From assembly GCA_023261685.1 (NCBI GenBank), contig JAHFOM010000001.1, positions 1 through 42,510 of the forward strand: DNA of 42,510 bases, read 5' to 3'. Position 1 is the first letter of the stretch. Each line of letters opens with the position of its first letter. This document shows, one piece after another, positions 1 through 7,863 of the stretch. A program made the position numbers and the translations under genes. This stretch comes from Candidatus Moraniibacteriota bacterium. Its GTDB lineage: Bacteria; Patescibacteriota; Minisyncoccia; Moranbacterales; UBA1568. The notes under the pieces are model-generated. The model made no database searches and was not told the origin of the DNA. It saw only the letters and a list, made by a program, of their open reading frames with translations.

Positions 1-891
1 CCCTATCCCGAAAGAAAGATTTCCAAACATACCCGCCCCGGCCGCTGTATGGGCGACACGTGACACGCCAGAGCGATCATTACCGATGAACGCTGACTTC
101 TTCAGTTCGATAGTTCCAGATCCGCCGTACGCCCCGACTTCCATACCCTCGCGCCGGTTATTGCGAAAACTATTTTTCTTGCCAAAAACAGATGCTCCGT
201 CAAGCACCAGCTTGGCGCCGCTCCCTTTATTGTCATTGAAACGATTATCTTCGAGCCATGCCTTGGTACCGAGAGCCAGATCTATACCGTCGCTGCCGTT
301 GGACACGATGTCGCTATTGATGAGCACGATGAAGCGCCTCTCTGAAAAGATACCAGCTTTGTCATTGTCAGAAATTCTTACTGTATCGATGAGCACGCGG
401 TGCTTCTTGTCTCTCGGAGCCGAATCGATATGAATACCGTCGCGATCACTTTTTTTCACAACTACGTCAAAAATATGCGCTTTGGCATCTTCCGCAATCC
501 GCACACCGTGGCGCCCGCCCTTGATTGTCACGTGACTGAGCTCCGTATCGTCCTTCATCGTCACCGTCGGCTTATCATTACTGTCGGACTCAATGATAAC
601 CTTGTCGCGCTTCTCACTCTCGCCAAAAACCTTCACTCCTTTAGGAATGGTGATGTTTTCTTCGTAGGTGCCATTCTTGACCCGCACTTCTGTTCCAGAC
701 TTGGCCTTGTGAAGCGCCTTGGAAATACTGTGGTAGGGCCGTGAGGCTGTCCCTTCTTCATCTCCTTTGGCATCGTTATCAACATAGACCACTTTGGAAC
801 CGCCAAACACAAAAACCGGTACCACCAAAAGCACCGTCACAAAAAGTCCGATAAAAACCTCTTTGGAAAGCCAAAATGCGCGCATCTGCAT
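1..891 (-). CDS. Parallel beta-helix (PbH1-type) surface protein, C-terminus beyond window
   Basis: The frame is open from an ATG at 891 to the window edge (297 codons, no stop), so the C-terminus is missing. It begins with a short basic N-terminus and one hydrophobic segment (about residues 11-27, ending VVPVFVFG), a signal anchor or signal peptide. A motif like those that open DUF1565/pectate-lyase-like right-handed beta-helices follows (VVYVDNDAKGDEEGTASRPY). The rest has short repeated turns rich in N, D and G, with phrases such as GVRIAEDAKAHIFDVVV and IDLALGTKAWLEDNRF, typical of beta-helix coils. Proteins of this kind are exported and bind or modify polysaccharide, but no catalytic residues are recognisable. 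An alternative ATG lies two codons downstream at 885. The fold call is fairly safe; the function is not known. Confidence 0.72.
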   Translation of the reverse strand, partial: MQMRAFWLSKEVFIGLFVTVLLVVPVFVFGGSKVVYVDNDAKGDEEGTASRPYHSISKALHKAKSGTEVRVKNGTYEENITIPKGVKVFGESEKRDKVIIESDSNDKPTVTMKDDTELSHVTIKGGRHGVRIAEDAKAHIFDVVVKKSDRDGIHIDSAPRDKKHRVLIDTVRISDNDKAGIFSERRFIVLINSDIVSNGSDGIDLALGTKAWLEDNRFNDNKGSGAKLVLDGASVFGKKNSFRNNRREGMEVGAYGGSGTIELKKSAFIGNDRSGVSRVAHTAAGAGMFGNLSFGIG

Positions 892-921
892 ACAAATAGA
901 GAATCAATGATTAAACATCAC

Positions 922-950
922 ATACTAGCAAATTTCCGCATTTTTGTCAA
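922..950 (-). promoter_or_regulatory. Sigma-70-type promoter for the beta-helix gene
   Basis: Reading leftward there is a perfect -35 TTGACA (945-950) and a -10 TAGTAT (922-927) separated by 17 bp, about 30 bp before the ATG at 891. Its -35 overlaps the -35 of the rightward promoter at 944-972. Confidence 0.75.
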
Positions 951-972
951 TACCGTTGTTTTCCGCTACAAT
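944..972 (+). promoter_or_regulatory. Sigma-70-type promoter for the acyl-CoA synthetase gene
   Basis: TTGTCA at 944-949 and TACAAT at 967-972 are 17 bp apart. The -35 overlaps, on the opposite strand, the -35 of the leftward promoter by five bases, so the two promoters are back to back on one shared hexamer. Confidence 0.6.
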
Positions 973-1002
973 AAAAGAGAAAGATATAGAACTATCATTG
1001 AA

Positions 1003-1145
1003 AAACACAGCTTTCAAAACACAAATGTCCAAACAAAACACAATCCCAGAAACACAAAATCCAAACGCCTGATTTTACTGTTTATGCTTTGAATATTGTG
1101 CTTTGTGATTTGTTTGGTTTTTGTGCTTTTGGATTTGAACTTCTA
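1003..1145. repeat. Imperfect two-armed repeat built of CACAAA / TTTGTG words
   Basis: The left half iterates A- and C-rich words (AACACAA, CCAAAC, ACACAAAATCC). The right half iterates their complements (TTGTGCTTTG, TTTGGTTTTTGTGC, TTTTGGATTTG). The stretch can therefore fold into a long imperfect hairpin in the leader of the acyl-CoA synthetase gene. No reading frame is supported here. Similar words recur at 23541-23665. Confidence 0.5.
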
Positions 1146-1168
1146 TTCATAATTTCTCTCAAAAACCT

Positions 1169-3277
1169 ATGCACCTCGAAACACTTTTTTCACCAAAATC
1201 CATCGCGGTCATCGGCGCTTCCACCACCGAGGGCTCCGTCGGCTGGAGCCTCACCGCCAATCTCTTCAAAAACGGCTACGCTGGAAAAATCTATCCCGTC
1301 AATCCGAAAACTGACACGCTCTTCGATATCCCCTGCTACCCAAACATCGCCGCCATCCCGGATGCTGTGGATGTCGCTATCATTATCATTCCCGCGGCAG
1401 CCGTTCCCGGCGCGCTCCGCGAAGCCGGCATCAAAGGCGTCAAGGGCGTCAGTATCATTTCCGCCGGCTTCAAGGAAAGTGGCGAGGCGGGCAGGCGACT
1501 CGAGGAAGAAATACTGGCGATAGCCAAAGAATACGACATCGCGCTCCTCGGTCCCAACTGCTTGGGATTTCTCCGTCCCGCGCTCGGGCTCAATGCTTCT
1601 TTCGCCAAACGGATGCCGACAGATGGAAACATCGCTTTTTTTTCACAGAGCGGAGCGTTGTGCACGGCGCTTCTCGACCTTTCCGCAGATATTCTGGGAT
1701 TCTCTCATTTCATCAGCATCGGCAACAAAACCATCATCGGCGAGAATGAACTCCTTTCCTTTTTGGCGCAAGACGAGCAGGTTCGGCTTATCAGTTTTTA
1801 TTCCGAAGGACTCACGAATAGCCAGAAATGCATCGCTACCGGACACGCTCTCCTCTCGCGGGCGCGCAGTCTTCCTGTCATCGCTCTCAAATCAGGCACC
1901 ACCGCGGCCGGTACGGAAGCATCGAGCTCGCATACCGGTGCGCTCGCCGGCAGCGATGCCGCTTACCACGCGCTCCTCAAGCAATCTCGAATAATCCGTG
2001 CCGATAGTCTTGAAAATCTTCTCGATCTTCTGGTAGTTTTTTCCAAGAATGCCCTCCCCGAAGGCAATCGCATCGGCATCATCACCAACGCCGGAGGACT
2101 CGGCGTACTTGCTACCGACAGTGCCGTGCAAAGCGGACTGACGCTCGCCAGGCTCTCTCCGGAAACCAAGGACAAACTTCGCGTTCTCCCTCCGGCCGCC
2201 AACATCCACAATCCGATAGACGTCTTAGGCGACGCGCTGGCTGATCGCTACTCTCTGGCCATCAATACACTCGTCGATGCCCCGGAAGTAGATATGCTTC
2301 TTGTCATCATTACGCCCCAAACGATGACCGAAGCCAAAGAAACTGCCGAAGCCATCGTCGATGCCAAAGCACGCTCAGCAAAACCCATTGTTGCCGTCTA
2401 TGCCGGGAAGGAATCATTGACAGAGGGTCTGGCTGTCCTGCAAAAAAACGATGTCGCGGTACTCACCTATCCCGAAGCCGGCGCGGAGGCGCTTGCCGCG
2501 CTCGCACAGGTCGGCGCGTGGCGCAGAAACGCTCTCCCCGCAACGTTTGCATTCGATGACATCGACCGGGATGCGGTAACTGCTATTATCACAGCAGCCA
2601 AACAAGAACAACGAGCGAGTCTCTCCGAAACAGAAGTATCCGCTCTTCTCAGAGCCTATGGTTTCCCGCTTCTTGAAAGTCATATCATACACAACAAAGA
2701 AGAGGCGCTGGTCATCACCAAGACATTTGGCAAGCCGACTGTTATGAAAATCATCTCACCGGACATCATCCACAAATCCGATGTCGGCGGAGTGATACTC
2801 GATGTCGCCCCGGACAAAGGAGGAGAGACGTATGAAACACTGATGACACAGGTGAAAGCCCATCTCCCGGAAGCGCGCATTACGGGCGTACTCATCGCCG
2901 AAATGGCAGAAAAAAATAATAGCCATGAAATCATCCTCGGACTAAAAAGAGAACCGGGGCTCGGCACGCTCGTGCTGACGGGACTCGGCGGTATTTTCGT
3001 AGAGACGTTCAAAGATGTAGCGATGCGCTTTGCTCCGCTCAATCAGGAAGATGCGAAGGAAATGCTCCATGAACTGAAAAGCTTCCCTATTTTGGAAGGC
3101 ACGCGCGGGCAAACGGGCATCCATATCGAAACGCTCATCACGATGATCGGACGCCTCTCGCAACTGGCGGCTGATTTTCCAGAAATCACGGAACTCGATA
3201 TCAATCCCGTTCTCGCCTTCTCCGATCCTCACAAATTTCGTGTTCTCGATGCCCGCATCACTATCGAATCAGTATAA
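1169..3277 (+). CDS. Acyl-CoA/acetate-CoA ligase, ADP-forming, fused alpha-beta subunits
   Basis: A 702-residue enzyme expected to convert acetyl-CoA (or another acyl-CoA), ADP and phosphate to the acid, ATP and CoA, giving substrate-level phosphorylation in a fermentative cell. Domains in order: CoA-binding Rossmann domain (about 5-100, SIAVIGAS), succinyl-CoA-ligase-like domains (about 150-460) and an ATP-grasp domain (about 480-700). The catalytic histidine of the alpha part is H255 in SSHTGALAG. The conserved beta-part motif HKSDVGG contains H535. The length fits fused NDP-forming synthetases without the C-terminal acetyltransferase domain of PatZ-type proteins. No clear ribosome-binding site precedes the ATG. 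The gene ends with no gap against the convergent glycosyltransferase gene. Substrate specificity cannot be read from the sequence. Confidence 0.9.
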   Translation: MHLETLFSPKSIAVIGASTTEGSVGWSLTANLFKNGYAGKIYPVNPKTDTLFDIPCYPNIAAIPDAVDVAIIIIPAAAVPGALREAGIKGVKGVSIISAGFKESGEAGRRLEEEILAIAKEYDIALLGPNCLGFLRPALGLNASFAKRMPTDGNIAFFSQSGALCTALLDLSADILGFSHFISIGNKTIIGENELLSFLAQDEQVRLISFYSEGLTNSQKCIATGHALLSRARSLPVIALKSGTTAAGTEASSSHTGALAGSDAAYHALLKQSRIIRADSLENLLDLLVVFSKNALPEGNRIGIITNAGGLGVLATDSAVQSGLTLARLSPETKDKLRVLPPAANIHNPIDVLGDALADRYSLAINTLVDAPEVDMLLVIITPQTMTEAKETAEAIVDAKARSAKPIVAVYAGKESLTEGLAVLQKNDVAVLTYPEAGAEALAALAQVGAWRRNALPATFAFDDIDRDAVTAIITAAKQEQRASLSETEVSALLRAYGFPLLESHIIHNKEEALVITKTFGKPTVMKIISPDIIHKSDVGGVILDVAPDKGGETYETLMTQVKAHLPEARITGVLIAEMAEKNNSHEIILGLKREPGLGTLVLTGLGGIFVETFKDVAMRFAPLNQEDAKEMLHELKSFPILEGTRGQTGIHIETLITMIGRLSQLAADFPEITELDINPVLAFSDPHKFRVLDARITIESV

Positions 3278-4498
3278 TCATCTCGAAGATGGTCTCATCA
3301 ATGAAGCGTATATTTTCAAGAGCTCCCTGAGAAAATTTTCCGCAGTCAAATCACTCACACTCTCTGCCGCCCGTACCCGAATCGGTTCCAACGACAATGA
3401 AGGAAGCTTCTCGATCAAATCCTTCAGTGCCTGGGAATCGGAAGCCGGAAAAAGAAATCCATTGACTCCGTGGATAATCCTCTCTGTCATTCCGCCCCTC
3501 TCGGTCGCCAGCACCACGCATCCAGATTGCAAACTCTCAATCACCGTATAGGGGAAATTCTCATACCATACCGAAGGAATGATGACTGCCTGAACCCGCC
3601 GCTTCAATATTTCTAATTCCGTGCCATAGAGAGCTCCCAAGAAACTCACTCGGTCCATCATATTTTTTTCTCGTGTCAGCTGTTCCAGCTTTTTTCGTTC
3701 CGGTCCATCGCCGACTATCCACAACTTCTGTTCCTTCCCCAAAAGTGCCCACGTTTCTAGCAGCGTATCCACTCCTTTTTCCGAAGAAAGCCGTCCAAAA
3801 AATAAAAAAGTATTCGCTTCGCGCCCCGTTGCATCGGTCGGAACAGAAGCTGACAAAAGCGGATTCGGCAAAAAACTGATTTCCGCTCGAAAACCAAGCG
3901 AGTGATACTTCTCAATAAGAAACCGGCTCGGTGCGATGAAACGATCTACCACACCATAACTGCGAAGACATCGGTGGAGCCACTGTTCCATCGCGCACAC
4001 CAGACTCTTGAAGAAAGAATCTTTGACGCACCGATCGATGAGACAGCGGATGCCGGAGGTATGTTCCCAGATCTTTCCGCGCACAAACAGATTGTAATTC
4101 GGGGAAACGAGCTTGTAATCATGCAACGTCATCACGACGGGAATATGGTGCTTTTTGAGGGGCCAGAAAATCGCCGGGGAGAGCTGGTGGTAGATGTTGT
4201 GCAGATGCGCGATATCCGGATGAAAGTCCTCGATCAGCTTTTCCAGTTTCTTGTGGGCTTCGAAATTGAACAGTATTTTCCCGGCAAGAACAATCTTTTT
4301 CCAAAAAGAAAGTGCCTCCTGATACTCGATATTTTCGACAAAATATTTTTCCCACACGGTCGGTCGGTTCTCCGGATGATGCATAGAAAAAAAAGCTACC
4401 GTATGCCCGCGCTCTTCGAGCATCCGCGCCATATCAAAATAAGCGCGCTCGGCGCCACCCTTCAAAAAGTGGTATTTATTGATAAGAAGAATTCTCAT
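3278..4498 (-). CDS. GT4-family glycosyltransferase
   Basis: A 406-residue GT-B fold glycosyltransferase that would move a sugar from a nucleotide-sugar donor to a surface glycan precursor at the cytoplasmic face of the membrane. The N-terminal domain starts MRILLINKYHFLKGGAE, with the glycine-rich acceptor-side loop. The C-terminal domain has the GT4 donor-binding features FFGRLSSEKGVDTLLE and ENFPYTVIESLQSG, the E-x7-E pair. Donor and acceptor are not predictable. Its stop codon abuts the stop of the convergent acyl-CoA synthetase gene. It diverges from the methyltransferase gene, so this polysaccharide group is not a single operon. No Shine-Dalgarno is visible before the ATG. Confidence 0.9.
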   Translation of the reverse strand: MRILLINKYHFLKGGAERAYFDMARMLEERGHTVAFFSMHHPENRPTVWEKYFVENIEYQEALSFWKKIVLAGKILFNFEAHKKLEKLIEDFHPDIAHLHNIYHQLSPAIFWPLKKHHIPVVMTLHDYKLVSPNYNLFVRGKIWEHTSGIRCLIDRCVKDSFFKSLVCAMEQWLHRCLRSYGVVDRFIAPSRFLIEKYHSLGFRAEISFLPNPLLSASVPTDATGREANTFLFFGRLSSEKGVDTLLETWALLGKEQKLWIVGDGPERKKLEQLTREKNMMDRVSFLGALYGTELEILKRRVQAVIIPSVWYENFPYTVIESLQSGCVVLATERGGMTERIIHGVNGFLFPASDSQALKDLIEKLPSLSLEPIRVRAAESVSDLTAENFLRELLKIYASLMRPSSR

Positions 4499-4563
4499 TG
4501 ACTTTGTTTCAGACCTGTGGCATTATACTATACATCCGCTTTTTTCGCAACGTACACATCCCT

Positions 4564-5223
4564 ATGAAGTATTTCCCCCTTGAAAAATTGGCTGCTGCTG
4601 TTTCGACGCGAAGTCGTCAAAAAAAATACGCTCAATTTCTCTCGTGTATCCGCCCGACAAAAGACACGACGATTCTCGATGTCGGCGTCAATACCACAGA
4701 GTACTCTCCTGCCGATAATTTTCTTGAAAAACACTACCCCTATCCAAAAAATATCACCGTCGTGGCAACTGGCAATCTCCAGGTATGGAACGCGCTCTAC
4801 CCAGAGATACGTAGTGTCGAGGCTGATGGTCGCGCTCTACCGTTCGAAGACGATCATTTTGATGTCGCTTACTCCAATGCCGTCATCGAGCATATCGGAG
4901 ACAACGCCGAGCAAGTACGCTTTCTCCGCGAACTCTGGCGCGTCAGTCGCTCTGGATTCCTGACAACCCCCAATCGTCTCTTCCCGATCGAAGTCCACAC
5001 GCGCGTCCCCCTGCTCCATCTCCTCCTCCCCAAAAAATATTTTGATTCCTTTCTGAAACGCATCGGCAAAGGCTGGGCGGCCGACGACTATATGCATCTC
5101 CTGTCAGAAAAAGAGCTCCGCTCCCTCTTCTCTCAAGCAGGCATAACGGGGTATACTCTCATACAGAACCGCTTCCTTGGTTTTCCGATGACCTTCACTA
5201 TCGTATGGAAAAAATACCAGTAA
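4564..5223 (+). CDS. SAM-dependent methyltransferase (Methyltransf_11 type)
   Basis: A 219-residue class I methyltransferase. Motif I is altered but recognisable as ILDVGVN (family usual DxGxGxG), followed by an acidic region and the motif DGRALPFEDDHFDVAYSNAV, where FDVAYSNAVIEH is the typical Methyltransf_11 segment. I place the start at the ATG at 4564 (MKYFPLEKL). The upstream in-frame ATG at 4498 would add residues encoded by the likely promoter region (TTGACT at 4498, TATACT at 4524, with a long 20-bp spacer). The gene overlaps the next by 19 bp, so the two are co-translated. The context suggests methylation of a sugar or lipid in surface-polysaccharide assembly, but the substrate is unknown. 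Confidence 0.82.
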   Translation: MKYFPLEKLAAAVSTRSRQKKYAQFLSCIRPTKDTTILDVGVNTTEYSPADNFLEKHYPYPKNITVVATGNLQVWNALYPEIRSVEADGRALPFEDDHFDVAYSNAVIEHIGDNAEQVRFLRELWRVSRSGFLTTPNRLFPIEVHTRVPLLHLLLPKKYFDSFLKRIGKGWAADDYMHLLSEKELRSLFSQAGITGYTLIQNRFLGFPMTFTIVWKKYQ

Positions 5224-6569
5224 AAAATATCTGGGGAAACCCGTTCATCTGGCTGTTTTGCCTGGGATTTTTTTCGTTCGGCGTGACACTCTCTCTCATT
5301 TTTGATATCACCCTCATTCTCCCCTTGGTCGCTCTTGCTGCCATTCTCTGCCTGTTTCTCTTTTTCCGAAACCCACTCCTCTTACTCTCTCTTCTCATCA
5401 TAGTACGGATGTCGCTTGACTATTCGGCTCAGTATTTTTCGCTGACGCTCTTCGATATCAGCCTCTCCCTCTCCCAGCTTATCGGTATCGCGATAGCTTT
5501 TCTCGGTATCCTCATCATCACCCTCAAACACCGCGCCCTGCCCTCATTTCCACTCAAAACACCGTTCCTCATACTCTTTCTCTGGGGCAGTGCCACGCTC
5601 GCCTATTCTGTCGCTCCTTATGAAACCCTCGAAGAGCTTCTCCGTTTTTTCGACCTTTTCACTCTCTCGTTTCTGGCGTTCATTGGTATCGCCACGCCGT
5701 CCGACTTCAGAAAACTGTTGCTCGCTTTTTTTGCTTCCGCTTTCCTGCCGATTATTTTCGCTCTCTATCAATTTATTTTTTCCATCGGCTTCGCGGACGA
5801 TGCCGTCACCATCCCGCGCATTTTCGGCACCTTCAGCCACCCGAATATTTTCAGTCTCTATCTCTTCACGCTGATCGTTTTTGCGCTGCTCTTTTTGTTG
5901 ACCTTCATCCGTTCACAACGCGAACGCCTCTTCACGTCCATCCTGCTTGGTATCCTGACCATTACCCTCCTCCTGACATTCGCGCGCGTCGCTTGGGTGA
6001 TACTCTTTATTTTTACATTCCTCCTAGCACTCTTTCGCTACCGCTTACTGTTGATTCCACTCATTTTTTTTCCGCTCGTACTGTTCGCTTTTTCCCAAAA
6101 TTTCCAGGACCGCGTGATCGACAGCTTCACTCCCGATCCGGACAGCTCCATCGTCTGGCGCCAAAATCTCTGGTATGATGTCACGGCCAAATCCATCCAA
6201 GACGGCAATAGGTGGCTCGGCTCCGGTATGAATACCTTTCCCCTCGTTTCAGAAAGTTTGCGCGGTGCCCGTTTCGGCTCCAATGATGCGCACAATGACT
6301 TCGTCAAATTCTTCGTCGAGGGCGGTCTCATCGGTCTCTTTGTCTATGTCCTCTACTCTATCAGTATTATTGCTCTTTTGATCCGTCAGTATCGCGAGAG
6401 CGTCCATGACAGCGCGCTTCAGATCGCTTTCGGGATGATGCTCCTATTGTTCTGTTCGCTTAGTATCGCCAGCCTCTCCGACAATGTTTTCAAAAACACC
6501 CCCGTCCAATGGCTCTTCTTCATCGCCTTGGGCGGTCTCTTGGGACTCAGTAAAAAAAGTAAGCAATAA
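5205..6569 (+). CDS. O-antigen ligase / Wzy_C-like polytopic membrane protein
   Basis: 454 residues with about 11-12 hydrophobic segments along its length and one larger extracytoplasmic loop around residues 300-370. Family-typical features are the FSHPNIFSLYLF segment, the TFARVAW segment, and the loop motif GSGMNTFPLVSESLRG followed by NDAHNDFVKFFVEGG, the (N/A)HN-x-(F/Y) pattern of the Wzy_C superfamily. Members polymerise or ligate undecaprenyl-linked glycans at the outer face of the cytoplasmic membrane. Which of these applies cannot be told; in a cell without lipopolysaccharide, attachment to another acceptor is likely. It overlaps the methyltransferase gene and is followed by a strong bidirectional terminator. 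Confidence 0.85.
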   Translation: MEKIPVKNIWGNPFIWLFCLGFFSFGVTLSLIFDITLILPLVALAAILCLFLFFRNPLLLLSLLIIVRMSLDYSAQYFSLTLFDISLSLSQLIGIAIAFLGILIITLKHRALPSFPLKTPFLILFLWGSATLAYSVAPYETLEELLRFFDLFTLSFLAFIGIATPSDFRKLLLAFFASAFLPIIFALYQFIFSIGFADDAVTIPRIFGTFSHPNIFSLYLFTLIVFALLFLLTFIRSQRERLFTSILLGILTITLLLTFARVAWVILFIFTFLLALFRYRLLLIPLIFFPLVLFAFSQNFQDRVIDSFTPDPDSSIVWRQNLWYDVTAKSIQDGNRWLGSGMNTFPLVSESLRGARFGSNDAHNDFVKFFVEGGLIGLFVYVLYSISIIALLIRQYRESVHDSALQIAFGMMLLLFCSLSIASLSDNVFKNTPVQWLFFIALGGLLGLSKKSKQ

Positions 6570-6572
6570 AAA

Positions 6573-6619
6573 AAGGCCCTAGGAAAGATTTCGTTTGCAC
6601 GAATCTCCCTAGTGACCTT
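6573..6619. terminator. Bidirectional hairpin terminator between convergent genes
   Basis: The arms CTAGG-AGATT-CGT and ACG-AATCT-CCTAG pair with small bulges around a TTGC loop, with AAGG/CCTT outside. A-rich sequence lies on the left and T-rich on the right, so it can serve both the O-antigen-ligase-like gene (+) and the secreted-protein gene (-). Confidence 0.7.
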
Positions 6620-6636
6620 GAGTTTCTTCTTCGCGA

Positions 6637-7287
6637 TTACTGTGTAATCGCCAGATAGTATTTTTGGTACTCTGTCACCGCCTCAGGAGTCAGCTCCACT
6701 GCCGACCCATTGACGTCCAATGAGATGAGCGTGGCAACATCCTTCCCGCCCTTGTTGCGTTCAAGAATGTGGCGGGAGGATCCAAAAGGGTGTGAACCCC
6801 ATGCAATCCGCTTGCCTTTGTCATCGACAATGACAAAGGTCAGAGCCGTGACCTTTCCGAAGCTCTCTTTGGTAAAAGTGAGCTGATTAGTGACCGTCTC
6901 CGCCATAGGGGCACAAGACGTTTTGGAGAGGTCATAACGTTGACTTCCGATACCGGCCCAATCATTGCCGGCGCCGGTTATGCAAAACTGCAATCCGGCG
7001 AACCGAGCCGAATCATCAGCATAACTGACAACTTCGACTGTGCCTTTCCCGGACTCGTCCGGATATTTTTTAGCCTTTTGACTACCAGATGGCTCGTTCA
7101 GCCAAACGCCGGCATTTTTGCTGAGCGTTATATTTAACACCCCGGGCGAAACGGTTTCCACGGTCATCGTGGTTTCTCCGCCGGAACCCACAATGGGTGC
7201 GCGTGACCCGAATTGGTGGGTGGTAGCGTCGGCCAACGCCGGTTGAGACAAGAGCAAGGCGCCAAGAACAAAAACGTACTGTTTCAT
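6637..7287 (-). CDS. Secreted protein of unknown function
   Basis: 216 residues with a clear signal peptide (MKQYVFVLGALLLSQPALA) and no later hydrophobic segment, so it is predicted to be exported and soluble or wall-associated. The start at 7287 is set by that signal peptide and by an AGGAGAG ribosome-binding site just upstream; a longer frame would begin inside the leader RNA. The mature part is rich in beta-prone stretches (MTVETVSPGVLNITLSK, LTALTFVIVDDKGK-like) and has two cysteines (FCITG, TSCAP) that could form a disulfide. I recognise no family. It is transcribed alone from a consensus promoter through a roughly 110-nt structured leader, and one copy of the repeated element lies upstream of that promoter. 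Confidence 0.8.
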   Translation of the reverse strand: MKQYVFVLGALLLSQPALADATTHQFGSRAPIVGSGGETTMTVETVSPGVLNITLSKNAGVWLNEPSGSQKAKKYPDESGKGTVEVVSYADDSARFAGLQFCITGAGNDWAGIGSQRYDLSKTSCAPMAETVTNQLTFTKESFGKVTALTFVIVDDKGKRIAWGSHPFGSSRHILERNKGGKDVATLISLDVNGSAVELTPEAVTEYQKYYLAITQ

Positions 7288-7307
7288 CTTTTCTCTCCTT
7301 TGAGAAA

Positions 7308-7334
7308 GGTTGCCGACAGGATTGTCGGTCAACC
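7308..7334 (-). promoter_or_regulatory. Leader hairpin just upstream of the ribosome-binding site
   Basis: In the minus-strand RNA, GGTTG-A-CCGACA pairs with TGTCGG-CAACC around the loop ATCC: 11 pairs with one bulged A. It lies immediately 5' of the AGGAGAG site of the gene at 6637-7287, so it could protect the RNA or control translation. Confidence 0.6.
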
Positions 7335-7366
7335 GGTTAAACTGAGTCAATTGGGAAACAACTCAC

Positions 7367-7399
7367 GTTTAGTGAGTGTTTTTTACCCATTCACTAAAC
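7367..7399 (-). promoter_or_regulatory. 9-bp inverted repeat at the transcription start (operator or leader hairpin)
   Basis: GTTTAGTGA (7367-7375) and TCACTAAAC (7391-7399) form a perfect 9-bp inverted repeat with a 15-nt spacer. One arm sits just downstream of the -10 box at 7405-7410. A competing hairpin ACTCAC/GTGAGT (7361-7377) uses part of the same arm. It may be a repressor operator or a switchable leader structure. Confidence 0.45.
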
Positions 7400-7404
7400 A
7401 TTTG

Positions 7405-7433
7405 ATTATACACCCTCCTACTCTTTTTGTCAA
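7405..7433 (-). promoter_or_regulatory. Consensus sigma-70 promoter
   Basis: Reading leftward, TTGACA (7428-7433) and TATAAT (7405-7410) are separated by 17 bp, a perfect consensus promoter for the secreted-protein gene. Its -35 lies 9 bp outside the left end of repeated-element copy A. Confidence 0.85.
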
Positions 7434-7442
7434 GGGCAAGGG

Positions 7443-7674
7443 CTTACATTCTATCCTAAAGTGCAATGGTTCAACCGCCAAAAGAATTTTTTGGCTCTCG
7501 TTTCACACTGTGTGAAGAAGGTCTCTCGGCTCGAAAAAAGAAGCTTCTCCGCCATTGATTGGGGGCGACTTTTTTCTCGTTCAGCCGAGAGGTCCTGATG
7601 AGTGGTGGAATGGAGACAAAAAATTACTTTTGGTGGTTGAACTGAAATGAGCAAGTATTGCACTTCAGAATAGA
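7443..7674. repeat. Structured intergenic element, copy A
   Basis: A 232-bp non-coding element, repeated at 15708-15943. The left arm is CTTACATTCTATCCT plus AAGTGCAAT; the right arm carries the inverted form ATTGCACTTCAGAATAG. Inside lies a long inverted repeat (GGTTCAACC-CCAAAAG-AATTTTTTG and its complement), a short palindrome TTCACACTGTGTGAA, and an inner stem CTCTCGGCT/AGCCGAGAG around the conserved word CCGCCATTGATTGGGGGC. No transposase or plausible frame is present. The right end loses similarity after AATAG, so this copy may be truncated there. Confidence 0.8.
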
Positions 7675-7678
7675 GCTC

Positions 7679-7716
7679 GGGGGGAGCTACCATAAACTAA
7701 AGGAATCCCTCCCCCT
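7679..7716. repeat. G-run/C-run inverted repeat
   Basis: GGGGGAG (near 7680) can pair with CTCCCCC (near 7716) across a loop of about 23 nt. It lies between element copy A and the terminator of the LysM gene; the function is unknown. Confidence 0.35.
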
Positions 7717-7728
7717 AAAAAAGAAAAA

Positions 7729-7755
7729 GGCGGGAACGTCATGATCGTTCCCGCC
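7729..7755 (-). terminator. Rho-independent terminator of the LysM-protein gene
   Basis: A perfect 10-bp stem GGCGGGAACG/CGTTCCCGCC with a 7-nt loop is followed on the minus strand by a T-rich tract (CCTTTTTCTTTTTT). It lies about 110 bp beyond the stop of the LysM gene. A second small palindrome, TGATGCATTGCATCA, is at 7761-7775. Confidence 0.85.
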
Positions 7756-7863
7756 TGATTTGATGCATTGCATCAGTAGTGAATTTTCTTCTCTGTTCCG
7801 ATTCCAGGCCGATAGCGTGACTTACTACCCTTTTTATAGGTCCTTGGACGGAGTGAAAAGATT

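Noticed and set aside
86..744. Plus-strand open frames at the left edge
   Set aside because: They are antisense to the beta-helix gene, which is open over 297 codons with a promoter and hydrophobic start.
7592..7620. CTGATGAG in the repeated element, like the hammerhead ribozyme core
   Set aside because: No stem II follows and the GAAA core is absent in copy A; the required three-helix junction cannot be drawn.
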